Assembly: GCF_004345735.1 (NCBI RefSeq)
Contig: NZ_SLXL01000019.1
Location: 1 to 33,315 of the forward strand
DNA from: Rhodovulum adriaticum
Lineage (GTDB): Bacteria; Pseudomonadota; Alphaproteobacteria; Rhodobacterales; Rhodobacteraceae
Length of the DNA: 33,315 bases
Reading direction: 5' to 3'
The notes beneath the pieces are model-generated. The model was not told the origin of the DNA. It ran no database searches and saw only the letters and a program-made list of their open reading frames with translations. Numbering within the stretch: position 1 is the first letter of the stretch; every line of letters starts with the position of its first letter. The position numbers and the translations under genes are program-made. Shown one piece after another: positions 13,904 through 21,874 of the stretch.

Positions 13904-15471
13904 AGCCGGGATTGCCGCAGTTCGTTAGTGAGGACCTGAACCTGTTCCAGCGCATGGGTCTTGCCCTTGCTGCCGGCGGATTGACGGTTTTGACTCTTCC
14001 GCCGTTTTCTTGGCTCATCGCGGTCCCTGTCGCCTTCTCCGTGCTCTTTATCGTTCTCCGGAACATCTCAACCTCGCGCGCTTTCCTTGTCGGTTGGGCT
14101 TTCGGACTGGGCCAATTCGGGATTGGAATTTCCTGGATCGCCGAGAGCTTTTACGTCGATGCCGAACGTTTCGGCGCACTGGCGATTCCGGCGGTCGCGG
14201 GTCTGTCCGCCGGACTTGCCATCTTCCCGGGCATGGCGGCGATGCTTTTTGCCGCCATCATGCAGCGCCGAGCTGTCGGCGGCATTGCGGCGGGCCTGCT
14301 GTTTGCAACCTGCTGGGTGGCCACGGAATGGCTGCGGGGTCATGTCCTGACAGGGTTTCCCTGGAACCTTGCCGCTTATGCCCTTGTCGACTATGCCGCC
14401 CTGCGCCAACCCGCCGCCTGGGTCGGAAGCTACGGTTTGGGCTTTCTCACGGTCTTCATCGGCATATTGCCAGGTGTGTTGACTGTGGCGGCGCCAAAGA
14501 GACGCGCGCCTGTTCTCGTGCTCTTCGCCGTTGCTGTGGCGGGTTTCTGGGTTGGCGGTGCGCTTCGGTCAGGGCAGGACGTGCCGCCGACAGACGTTGC
14601 TTTGCGCATCGTCCAAGGCAATGTGCCACAAGTCGAGAAGTGGGTACCGGGCAGCCGCCAGCGAACCTTGGAAAAATACCTGGGCTTGTCCGCGCAACCC
14701 GGACGTTTCGATTTGCTGCTTTGGCCGGAAACGGCCTTCCCCGGCTTTCTGGACGAAGATGCTGCGGCACGCGCGCGGATATCTGCAGCTTTGCCAGACG
14801 GCAGGATCCTACTGACAGGTGCGCCTGACCGAGTGGAGGGCGATGGGGGAACCAGATATTTCAACACGGTTCATGCCTATGACGACAGCGGCGAGGTTCT
14901 GACGGGGTATGCAAAACATCATCTTGTTCCGTTCGGGGAATATGTGCCCCTGAAAGGCTGGCTGCCCATCGAGCGGCTGACCGAAGGGTTGGGCGATTTC
15001 ACGCCGGGACCAGGGCCGCGCACGCTGGCGATCCCTGGCGCGCCTCTGGTCGCGGTGGCGATCTGTTACGAGATCATCTTTCCGGGCCACGTGGTCGATG
15101 ACCTTTTCCGCCCCGACTGGATATTCAACGCCACAAATGATGCCTGGTTCGGAACCAGCATCGGACCCGAGCAGCACCTCGCCTCCGCGCGGATGCGCGC
15201 GGTCGAGGAGGGACTTCCCGTGGTCCGGGCGGCCAACACTGGGATATCCGCGATCATCGACGCCAATGGAAATGTCGTCGCGCGTCTTGATACCGGGGAA
15301 ACAGGCACCATTGATGCCGGCCTGCCGGGCGCGCGTACTCCAACGCCCTATGCGCGGTTCGGCGACTGGACCTTGTTGGTTCTTGTTTTTGGGTGCTGGG
15401 TCTTCGGCTGGCTGGCCAGTTTGCTCGGACGAGATCCCGATGCGCGGCATTTTGGAACGGAGGTATCCTGA
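13900..15471 (+). CDS. lnt: Apolipoprotein N-acyltransferase
   Basis: A 523-residue enzyme that adds the third acyl chain to the N-terminal cysteine of lipoproteins. About seven membrane helices in the first half (residues 15-220) precede a periplasmic nitrilase-type domain. The catalytic triad is visible: Glu in LLWPETAFPG, Lys in YAKHHLVPFGEYVPL and Cys in VAICYEIIFP. A final membrane helix closes the protein. Start at ATG 13900 overlaps the lspA stop (ATGA). Together with lspA and the lgt gene at 25679 it completes the lipoprotein pathway within the island. Confidence 0.93.
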   Translation: MKPGLPQFVSEDLNLFQRMGLALAAGGLTVLTLPPFSWLIAVPVAFSVLFIVLRNISTSRAFLVGWAFGLGQFGIGISWIAESFYVDAERFGALAIPAVAGLSAGLAIFPGMAAMLFAAIMQRRAVGGIAAGLLFATCWVATEWLRGHVLTGFPWNLAAYALVDYAALRQPAAWVGSYGLGFLTVFIGILPGVLTVAAPKRRAPVLVLFAVAVAGFWVGGALRSGQDVPPTDVALRIVQGNVPQVEKWVPGSRQRTLEKYLGLSAQPGRFDLLLWPETAFPGFLDEDAAARARISAALPDGRILLTGAPDRVEGDGGTRYFNTVHAYDDSGEVLTGYAKHHLVPFGEYVPLKGWLPIERLTEGLGDFTPGPGPRTLAIPGAPLVAVAICYEIIFPGHVVDDLFRPDWIFNATNDAWFGTSIGPEQHLASARMRAVEEGLPVVRAANTGISAIIDANGNVVARLDTGETGTIDAGLPGARTPTPYARFGDWTLLVLVFGCWVFGWLASLLGRDPDARHFGTEVS

Positions 15472-15638
15472 TGCTTGTGATCGTGAGCGCTATCGGAGGC
15501 GCGATCTGGGGTGGCTATCTGGCACGACGGAGGAGGGGGAATCACCTGGATATCCTCCAATATGCGGTAGCGTCTGCGATCGCCTTCGGACTTGTCGCCC
15601 TGTTTGCAACCATCGTGCTGTCGCGGGTTCTCGGCTAG
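15471..15638 (+). CDS. Small two-helix membrane protein
   Basis: A 55-residue protein from ATG 15471, with GGAGG seven bases upstream and a one-base overlap with the lnt stop. It has two hydrophobic helices (LVIVSAIGGAIWGGYLA and YAVASAIAFGLVALFATIVL) separated by an Arg-rich turn (RRRRGNHLD), so it is probably a helical hairpin in the inner membrane. No family is recognised. It is the last gene of the MerR-driven operon. Confidence 0.65.
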   Translation: MLVIVSAIGGAIWGGYLARRRRGNHLDILQYAVASAIAFGLVALFATIVLSRVLG

Positions 15639-15732
15639 CGAGCTTCGAAATTGCGCAAACGTGTCAGCGGCTTGAAGACCTGATAGCTCGAGGTCCCGAT
15701 AGAGAATCGCGCGAATGTGCATCTAGGCGAGC

Positions 15733-16191
15733 TCATTTCTGATTGAGCCGTCGCTCGAACGCCTCCAATGTCGTCCCGCTGACGTGATGCTCGATCCCTT
15801 CCGCATCGCGTTCCGCGGTCTCTTCGTCGATTCCCAGGCTCAGAAGAAAGGCGACGACGACCCTGTGGCGGCGTCGACAGATCTCCGCGAGGTCCTGCCC
15901 GGCATCGGTGAGGAATATCGCGCGGTATGGCTCCCGCCGGACCAGACCAGCAGCCTTGAGCCGCGAGATGTTCTTGGTCACGGTCGGCGGCTTCACGCCA
16001 AGCCGCTCGGCGATCTCGACCGGTCTGGCCTCCCCGCGCGTCTCGATCAGTTCCGCGATCAGTTCGACGTAATCCTCCGCCATCTCGCTTTCATGTGCCT
16101 GACGCACGGTCGCAAAGCCATCGGCCTGCGCCTCGGGAGCCCGGTCGACCGCTTCGAATGGCTCACGCCCTTGTGATTGTAGCTTTGTCAT
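15733..16191 (-). CDS. mntR: MntR-type (DtxR family) manganese-responsive repressor
   Basis: A 152-residue DtxR-family regulator from ATG 16191. A winged helix-turn-helix spans about 40-92 (VEIAERLGVKPPTVTKNISRLKAAGLV), followed by the metal-sensing dimer domain with EICRRRHRVV and AEGIEHHVS. It lacks the C-terminal SH3-like domain of DtxR, as expected for MntR. With metal bound these proteins repress through palindromic operators. A clear palindrome lies at 16248-16267 in the divergent promoter, so the adjacent small exported protein is the probable target. Confidence 0.88.
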   Translation of the reverse strand: MTKLQSQGREPFEAVDRAPEAQADGFATVRQAHESEMAEDYVELIAELIETRGEARPVEIAERLGVKPPTVTKNISRLKAAGLVRREPYRAIFLTDAGQDLAEICRRRHRVVVAFLLSLGIDEETAERDAEGIEHHVSGTTLEAFERRLNQK

Positions 16192-16220
16192 ACTCGGGAC
16201 TTTGCAGCGAAACAGCGGGA

Positions 16221-16267
16221 TTGACAACTTGTTTGCTTCGGGTAGATAAGTTAGCCATGTCTAACTT
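16221..16267 (+). promoter_or_regulatory. Promoter with MntR-type palindromic operator
   Basis: TTGACA (16221-16226), a 17-bp spacer and AGATAA (16244-16249) form a near-consensus promoter reading towards the gene at 16289. The palindrome AAGTTAG-CCATGT-CTAACTT (16248-16267, perfect 7-bp arms) overlaps the -10 and start region, the classic place for repression by DtxR-family proteins. Confidence 0.8.
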
Positions 16268-16288
16268 TTTACTTTGGAGGCCGTGGTG

Positions 16289-16564
16289 ATGCGAAATATT
16301 ATGAGAGTGCTGCTCGCCACACTCGCAAGTGCGCTCCTCCTGTCCGGACCTGTCGCCGCGACGCCGGCCAAGGAGGCGCCTTGGCTTCCCGAGGCAGCGG
16401 CCTACCGTCTGACGCTCTTTCTTGGAAATCTCGAGCCTCTGCCCTGGGACGACATCGAGACCGCCTGGACGGAACCCTACCGGGGTTCGGAATTCTCTGT
16501 CGGGGCGCTGGCGTGGCTGGACCGCAAAAGCGATATCGAGCTACCGAAACCGCCGGATCAATGA
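16289..16564 (+). CDS. Small exported protein under MntR-type control
   Basis: A 91-residue protein from ATG 16289 (GGAGG eight bases upstream). A signal peptide (MRNIMRVLLATLASALLLSG, cleavage near VAATP) leads to a 65-residue mature part rich in Trp, Pro and acidic residues (PWLPEAAAYRLTLF, PLPWDDIETAWTEPYRG). It has no cysteine, lipobox or membrane helix. I do not recognise the family. It ends 7 bp inside the convergent P-ATPase gene. The operator in its promoter suggests it is made when manganese is scarce. Confidence 0.7.
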   Translation: MRNIMRVLLATLASALLLSGPVAATPAKEAPWLPEAAAYRLTLFLGNLEPLPWDDIETAWTEPYRGSEFSVGALAWLDRKSDIELPKPPDQ

Positions 16565-18912
16565 CCGTGCGCCAGTGCTCCTTTCGCCATCTGCTCGCCC
16601 ACCGGTTCTCCGCCTGAAGGCCCGGCCTCAACCTGATGGCCGTTCAGGAGCCGAAGTGCGTTGGCGACCACCAGCAGAGACACGCCTACATCCGCAGCAA
16701 TGGCGCCCCACATTGAGGCCATACCGAACGCGGTCAGCCCGACGAACAGCGCCTTGGTCGCCAGCGATATGCCGATATTCTGGTGGATGATCGTCATGGC
16801 ACGGCGCGAATGGCCGATAAGCCAGGGTACCTTGCCGATGTCGTCGGTCATCAGCGCGATGTCGGCCGTCTCGATCGCGGCATCCGATCCGACAGCGCCC
16901 ATGGCGATGGCATAATGCGCCCGCGCCATGGCCGGTGCGTCATTCACACCGTCGCCGATCATCGCCACCATGTCGTGGCTTTCGACGAGTTCCTCAATGG
17001 CCGTCACCTTGTCTTCTGGCAAAAGTTCGGCGCGCACCTCGTCGATGCCGACTTCGGCTGCCACCGCGCGCGCGGTGCGTTCGTTGTCGCCCGTCAACAT
17101 CACGATGGTCTTCACACCCTGCGCATGCAGACGCGCAACGATCCCCTTTGCATCTGGGCGGATGCGGTCGCGAAGCTCCAGTACGCCGGTCACGCCGGTC
17201 TCGTCACCCACGGCAACGAGGGTGCTCCCTGCCCCTTCGATCCGATCCCGCAGATCCGCCGGAATGGCATTGCCGAACCCCTTCTCTTCGGCGAAGCGAT
17301 CCGAGCCGAGCCAGATAGCGCGCCCGTCGGCGCGTCCTTCCAGACCGCGCCCGGGCACGGTACGGGTGTCCTCTGCGGCAGACACGGAAACACCATCGGC
17401 TTCGGCGCGCGAGAGGATGGCGCGTGCCAGCGGGTGTGAAGACCGCGCCTCCAGGCTTGCTGCCAGCGCCATGAGATCGCGTGCGGAAACGCCGACCAGT
17501 GGGTGAACCGCCGCCACCTCAGGCTCGCCCATGGTGATCGTCCCGGTCTTGTCCATCGCCAGTGCCGTGGTCCGCCCCGGCGCCTCGACATAGGCGCCGC
17601 CCTTGATGAGCACCCCCGCCCGTGCCGACGCGGTCAGCGCTGCCACGATGGAGACCGGCGTAGAAATGACCAGCGCGCAAGGACATGCGATGACCAGAAG
17701 GACCAGAGCATTGTAGAACCAGTAGTCCCAGGCGCCGCCGAGCAGCAGTGGCGGCACCAGCGCGATGGCGATCGCCAAAGCCATCACGATGGGTGTGTAG
17801 ATGCGCGCGAACTTGGCCACCCACTGTTCGACCGGCGCGCGGCGGGCATGGGCATCGCCCACCATGCGAATGATTTTCGCGAGCACCGTGTCCGAGGCGG
17901 CCTTCGTCGCCCGCACCGTCAGTGTGCCCTCGCCGTTGATCGTGCCGGCATAGACCTCGTCGCCTGGTTCCTTGGGCACTAGCGCGCTTTCCCCAGTAAT
18001 TGGGGCCTGATCGACGGCCCCTGCCCCGTCCACGACCTCACCGTCGAGGGGGATCCGGTCGCCGCCGCGCACGATAAACCTTGCATTGACTGCCACGGCC
18101 GCGGCCGGAACGTCGGATTCAGATCCGTCGTCGTAAAGAACCCGCGCCGTTGGCGGCGCCAGATCGAGGAGCGCGGAAACCGCATTACGCGCCCGCCCCA
18201 CGCTCCAGCTCTCAAGATAAAGCGAAAGCGAGAAGAAGAAGGCGACCGTCGCGGCCTCAAAAAACTCGCCGAGGCCGATGGCGCCCGCGACGGCCACCAC
18301 CATGAGCAGGTTCATGTCGGGGCTAAGCCTCCGCGCCGAAGACCAGGCCTTGGGCGCGACAAGCCAGACGCCAAAAAGAATCGCGACGGCGAAGATCCCT
18401 GCTTCCACCATAGGCATAGGCACCTCGCCATGGCCCGCAAAGAGCCCGAGCGCGCCGCCCATGCCGGTCTCGACAATGTGAAAAAGGAATCCCGCCGCCC
18501 AGAAGCCGCCGCTCAACGAGGTAAAGCGCTTCTGACGTGCCAGATGCGCCGCCTGGTCCTCTGCTGCGTTGTCGGCATCCCATGGCTTGGCGCTCATGCC
18601 GGTCGTTGCGACCAACTGCGTGACTTCGTCGTCTGGTATCCTCTCGGCGCTATCGAGGATGGTCATTCGCCCGTTGATCACGTCGAATGCCAGGTGTTCG
18701 GTTCCGCCCACTTTCGGCCCGACAACCCGGTTCAGGATCGCCACCTCTTCGGCGCAATCGAGCCCGGAGACCTGAAAGCTCCTTCCGCCAGACGGCGCTG
18801 GCGCCGTGGACGCGACGTCCTTGCTGGCGTCGCAACAGGAGTTGCCTCTTGGGTCAGAATGCTCTTGATCACCCGGATGGCCGTGATCGTTGCGGTTGCC
18901 GTCGGAAGACAT
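16558..18912 (-). CDS. zntA: Zn/Cd/Pb-exporting P1B-type ATPase
   Basis: A 784-residue heavy-metal P-type ATPase that pumps Zn2+, Cd2+ or Pb2+ out of the cytoplasm. In order: a His/Cys-bearing N-terminal tail (HGHPGDQEH, NSCCDAS), one heavy-metal domain with the DCxxE variant (SGLDCAEEV, about residue 52), eight membrane helices, the transport site CPC in VIACPCALVIS (about 408), TGES-type actuator (ITGES), phosphorylation site DKTGT (about 453) and hinge [13 protein letters not shown]. The CPC helix without copper-type signatures and the DCAEE domain point to ZntA/CadA rather than CopA. A MerR-type promoter lies just upstream. Confidence 0.93.
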   Translation of the reverse strand: MSSDGNRNDHGHPGDQEHSDPRGNSCCDASKDVASTAPAPSGGRSFQVSGLDCAEEVAILNRVVGPKVGGTEHLAFDVINGRMTILDSAERIPDDEVTQLVATTGMSAKPWDADNAAEDQAAHLARQKRFTSLSGGFWAAGFLFHIVETGMGGALGLFAGHGEVPMPMVEAGIFAVAILFGVWLVAPKAWSSARRLSPDMNLLMVVAVAGAIGLGEFFEAATVAFFFSLSLYLESWSVGRARNAVSALLDLAPPTARVLYDDGSESDVPAAAVAVNARFIVRGGDRIPLDGEVVDGAGAVDQAPITGESALVPKEPGDEVYAGTINGEGTLTVRATKAASDTVLAKIIRMVGDAHARRAPVEQWVAKFARIYTPIVMALAIAIALVPPLLLGGAWDYWFYNALVLLVIACPCALVISTPVSIVAALTASARAGVLIKGGAYVEAPGRTTALAMDKTGTITMGEPEVAAVHPLVGVSARDLMALAASLEARSSHPLARAILSRAEADGVSVSAAEDTRTVPGRGLEGRADGRAIWLGSDRFAEEKGFGNAIPADLRDRIEGAGSTLVAVGDETGVTGVLELRDRIRPDAKGIVARLHAQGVKTIVMLTGDNERTARAVAAEVGIDEVRAELLPEDKVTAIEELVESHDMVAMIGDGVNDAPAMARAHYAIAMGAVGSDAAIETADIALMTDDIGKVPWLIGHSRRAMTIIHQNIGISLATKALFVGLTAFGMASMWGAIAADVGVSLLVVANALRLLNGHQVEAGPSGGEPVGEQMAKGALAHGH

Positions 18913-18944
18913 GGATTGACCTCAGGATTCATTGATTCCACATT

Positions 18945-18975
18945 GACATAGCCCCTACAGTAACTAGAGCTTCAA
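18945..18975 (-). promoter_or_regulatory. MerR-type promoter/operator of the ZntA-type ATPase
   Basis: On the minus strand TTGAAG (18975-18970) and TATGTC (18950-18945) flank a 19-bp spacer, CTCTAGTTACTGTAGGGGC, with the dyad CTCTAG/CTGTAG. It lies about 33 bp before the ATPase start at 18912 and matches the other MerR-type sites in the window. Confidence 0.85.
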
Positions 18976-19104
18976 GGGCAACAAGTGGATATTCGTCCAG
19001 CAAGAAAGGCGCCCTGCGGAGGCTTGAAGCTAGCCGCCCCCTTGAAACGACGCGGTTGGAGCAACGCTTGCCGGTACGAAGCGATCAGAATGAGTGAGGT
19101 AGAC

Positions 19105-19377
19105 ATGCAGAAACGAAACGCGCCGATTATCGCAGCGACATTGGTGCTTGCTGGCTGCGCGGTGCCAACGCTGGACGACGGCGGCGCTCGCAACGAAGTG
19201 GGAAGTGTTCCCGAGGCCGTCATTGCCCTTGCTGCGCCTGGTCAGGATCTCACCACGGCGCGGCTTCGTCCCGAGGATGGCTGTTATTGGTATGAACACA
19301 GCGGTCCGGTGGAAAACACCTTGGTTCCGCTACGCTCGGCAGGTGGCAACCCCATCTGCACTTCGCGCCAGTCCTGA
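19105..19377 (+). CDS. Small lipoprotein of unknown function
   Basis: A 90-residue predicted lipoprotein; ATG 19105 has GAGGT upstream, and ATG 19090 would add five residues. The signal peptide MQKRNAPIIAATLVLAGC ends in a lipobox (LAGC), so Cys18 should be lipidated. The mature part has a short core (LRPEDGCYWYEHSGPVENT) with two further cysteines and ends SRQS. It is divergent from the ZntA-type ATPase. The family is not recognised. It is a candidate substrate of the Lgt-LspA-Lnt enzymes encoded nearby. Confidence 0.72.
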   Translation: MQKRNAPIIAATLVLAGCAVPTLDDGGARNEVGSVPEAVIALAAPGQDLTTARLRPEDGCYWYEHSGPVENTLVPLRSAGGNPICTSRQS

Positions 19378-19424
19378 TCAGCCCATAGATGCGTCAAGCC
19401 CACGCGTAACACATGATGCGCCAG

Positions 19425-20090
19425 TCAACTTCTCGGGGTGACGCTGTCTTCCGCCGAGTACAGGAATGCCGTCGAGCCAATCTCGACGTTGGGATAGAGA
19501 TCATTGATGTGTGCCATGACCATTCGGACGCAGCCGGAACTCGCACGGCCGCCAATGCTTCTTGGATACGGTGTCCCGTGAATCCTTAGATAGGTGTCTC
19601 GGTCGCCGACGAAGAGATAGAGGGCTCGCGATCCGAGCGCGTTTTCAGGTCCGGGTTCCATACCGTCAGCGATATCGGCGTAAAGCTCTGGGTCGCGGTC
19701 GATCATGTTTTGTGTCGGCTGCCAATGCGGCCACCTGACCTTGCGCTTGATCGTATAGGTGCCCGGTTCGTAAAGTTTACCGCGCGCGATCGCCACGCCA
19801 TAGCGCATCGCCGTGCCGCCTTCTTCGATGTGGTAGAGATAGCGCGCAACAGCATCGACATGGATATCACCGGGTACAAGTCCGTCCTTCGCGAGGACCC
19901 GCTGTGGCAGGAAGCGAGGGTGAAGGCCCCAAGGGTTGGACGTGGCCGGGTCGTAGCCGGGAGGTGTAACCTGTGCGTCCCAAGCTGCCTTCTGCGCATC
20001 GGTAGGCCACGTGTCTGCAAGGAGCGGGCTGGATATCGATGCCGAAAACAGCGCGGTGGTCGTCTGGATGAAATGTCGTCTTGTCAGCAT
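19425..20090 (-). CDS. L,D-transpeptidase (YkuD fold), copy 1
   Basis: A 221-residue protein from ATG 20090. A twin-arginine-like leader (MLTRRHFIQ, cleavage near LLADTW) precedes an ErfK/YbiS/YkuD domain with catalytic H171 in RIHGTPYPRSIGG and nucleophile C187 in ASSGCVRMV. These enzymes make 3-3 cross-links in peptidoglycan or attach proteins to it. By hand alignment it differs from the protein at 28872 at 38 of 221 positions (about 83% identical, no gaps), so the two arose by duplication. It has its own MerR-type promoter, which is unusual for a wall enzyme. Confidence 0.92.
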   Translation of the reverse strand: MLTRRHFIQTTTALFSASISSPLLADTWPTDAQKAAWDAQVTPPGYDPATSNPWGLHPRFLPQRVLAKDGLVPGDIHVDAVARYLYHIEEGGTAMRYGVAIARGKLYEPGTYTIKRKVRWPHWQPTQNMIDRDPELYADIADGMEPGPENALGSRALYLFVGDRDTYLRIHGTPYPRSIGGRASSGCVRMVMAHINDLYPNVEIGSTAFLYSAEDSVTPRS

Positions 20091-20212
20091 ATAGATTGCT
20101 CCGTTCACGCATTGGACGGCAAACCGAACCTTACCCCGAACGCAGTGTTGTTCGCCCGGGAAGGAGTGAGGCGTTATTGGCAACTTGCTCCATGGTGCCG
20201 TTCTTTGTCGGT

Positions 20213-20243
20213 GGCTTAACTCCTAAAGCTACTAGAGGTTCAA
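20213..20243 (-). promoter_or_regulatory. MerR-type promoter/operator of L,D-transpeptidase copy 1
   Basis: On the minus strand TTGAAC (20243-20238), a 19-bp spacer CTCTAGTAGCTTTAGGAGT, then TAAGCC (20218-20213). Spacing and the CTCTAGTAGC core match the other MerR-type sites; the second half-site is degenerate. It would give a leader of about 120 nt before ATG 20090, with no other gene in between. Confidence 0.7.
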
Positions 20244-20283
20244 GAAAATTTTCTGTTATCAATAGACGCTGCTACTAATGGAG

Positions 20284-21132
20284 CTATCCGATCCGTCCCA
20301 GAACCGGAAATACGTCGAGCATCCAGTATGACAGCGCGCTCAACTGCCCTGTCATCATCGCCAGCCCCATCAAGATCATCACTATGCCCGCAAGCTGGTG
20401 GAGGCGGCGGCCAACCCGGCCGATGGCCCGCAACCGTCCCGCGATCTGGTCGGTGAATCCGGCCACGATCAGAAACGGTATTCCAAGGCCGGCGGAATAG
20501 ACGGCAAGCAGCATGATACCTTCGCCCATCGTGGCACTCGCCGCACTGGCTGTCAGGATCGCGCCGAGGATCGGGCCGATGCACGGAGTCCAGCCGAAAC
20601 CGAAGGCAAGACCGAGGACATAGGACGCAGCGGGTTGGCCCCCGGGGATGTTGAGATTGAATCGGAAGTCGCGTTCCATGACCGAAACACGCGCGGCTCC
20701 TATCATGAAGAGCCCGAAGAAAATGATGATGCCGCCCCCAACGAGGTTGAGTTCATACCGCCACCGAAGCAGGGCCTGACCCATTGCAGTCGCGGATGCG
20801 CCAAGTCCCATGAAGATGGTGGAGAAGCCGAGGACAAAACACAGGCTCAGCCAGACCGCGCGCGACGGCGAAGCGCCGACCACCCCGCCCTCAGCGGCTG
20901 TGCGCCCGGTTACGTAGGAGACATAACCTGGCACAAGAGGTAGCACGCAGGGGGACAGAAATGATATCGTGCCGGCTAGGAGGGCGGCGGTGAGGGCGCG
21001 CGCCAAGTGATGTCTTCGTCGACCCAGATCAGCAGGGACCCCCGCTTGCGCAGCGATGCGTTGTAGCTGGACCAGTTGGTCGTACGATAGCGGGCGGGAG
21101 ATGGGTTGCTCATGGAATGCGGCTAACAGCAT
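20284..21132 (-). CDS. CcdA/DsbD-type thiol electron transporter
   Basis: A 282-residue membrane protein with six helices. It carries electrons from cytoplasmic thioredoxin to periplasmic thiol proteins. The two redox cysteines are in FLSPCVLPLVPGY (TM1) and FGWTPCIGPIL (TM4), as in CcdA. The ATG at 21132 gives an unusual 42-residue polar extension (SYDQLVQLQRIAAQAG); a TTG at 21006 would give the standard length, so the start is uncertain. It could keep the SCO proteins or cytochrome c maturation factors reduced, opposing the DsbB-driven oxidation encoded in the same island. Confidence 0.87.
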   Translation of the reverse strand: MLLAAFHEQPISRPLSYDQLVQLQRIAAQAGVPADLGRRRHHLARALTAALLAGTISFLSPCVLPLVPGYVSYVTGRTAAEGGVVGASPSRAVWLSLCFVLGFSTIFMGLGASATAMGQALLRWRYELNLVGGGIIIFFGLFMIGAARVSVMERDFRFNLNIPGGQPAASYVLGLAFGFGWTPCIGPILGAILTASAASATMGEGIMLLAVYSAGLGIPFLIVAGFTDQIAGRLRAIGRVGRRLHQLAGIVMILMGLAMMTGQLSALSYWMLDVFPVLGRIG

Positions 21133-21222
21133 GGGTTCGCGAAGGGAATCCTGAGGCGTCAGACTTGTGCAACAACGCCCCGTATCATCGACCTAGTGGT
21201 GCCCACATGGCAGGCTATTTCA

Positions 21223-21867
21223 ATGGATAGATTTTTCTCTATCAGTATGCCCGCGGCTCAGTTTGTTAGAAATGTCCTGCTGTTCAGCTTCGCTGCATTA
21301 CTGCCGGTCCTGTTGTTCTACGTCTTACTGGCTCCGGGCTTTGCTCCGGCTCTTGCTGCCGGCGGACCGGCACTCATGCGCTTACTAAGGCAGGTTGCGA
21401 CCAACGGTTTGCCCGTGGTTTTTGCCGTCAACTATGTCAGTTTTTTCCTTTTCGCTATGACAAAGCAACCAAAGGCGGGCTCAAGAGACACGGCGTTTTT
21501 CGTGCTGGTCGATGTCTTGCTCAGAGCCCTTCTCTTTCCAGGTCTCCACGTGCTGATATACGTTCTATCTGCCGACTGGTTCGGGTCATTCGGCGGCAAT
21601 CGTTCAACCGCTTTGGCGGTTGTATCCCCGACTCTTGCGCGTTCGGCGTTTTTCGAGAACATCTCCGGCGTTTACCTCTATGCGACTATGATAAGCGCGT
21701 TGCCGCTCTACGTCTCGGCTTTCGGGCGGTCGGAATTTCTTGGACCGGTTGTACGTCGCTTGCCCATGAACACGGGCGTGATGCTGCTTGCCCTGGCTGC
21801 GTTTGCCTTGTCGGTCGGGCTGATCACGATCGGCGCACAAGGCATCGCATCTCTTCAGGCCAGGTGA
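21223..21867 (+). CDS. Integral membrane protein of unknown function
   Basis: A 214-residue protein from ATG 21223 (a GTG at 21196 is possible). About five membrane helices are visible, including LLFSFAALLPVLLFYVLL, ALLFPGLHVLIYVL and TGVMLLALAAFALSVGLI. No charged motif, cysteine pair or metal-ligand cluster stands out, and I do not recognise the family. It is divergent from ccdA and convergent with the permease gene. Confidence 0.68.
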   Translation: MDRFFSISMPAAQFVRNVLLFSFAALLPVLLFYVLLAPGFAPALAAGGPALMRLLRQVATNGLPVVFAVNYVSFFLFAMTKQPKAGSRDTAFFVLVDVLLRALLFPGLHVLIYVLSADWFGSFGGNRSTALAVVSPTLARSAFFENISGVYLYATMISALPLYVSAFGRSEFLGPVVRRLPMNTGVMLLALAAFALSVGLITIGAQGIASLQAR

Positions 21868-21874
21868 TGGCAGG

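Noticed and set aside
16783-17506. Plus-strand open frames opposite the ZntA-type ATPase
   Set aside because: The minus strand carries all P-type ATPase motifs; these frames are low-complexity shadows.
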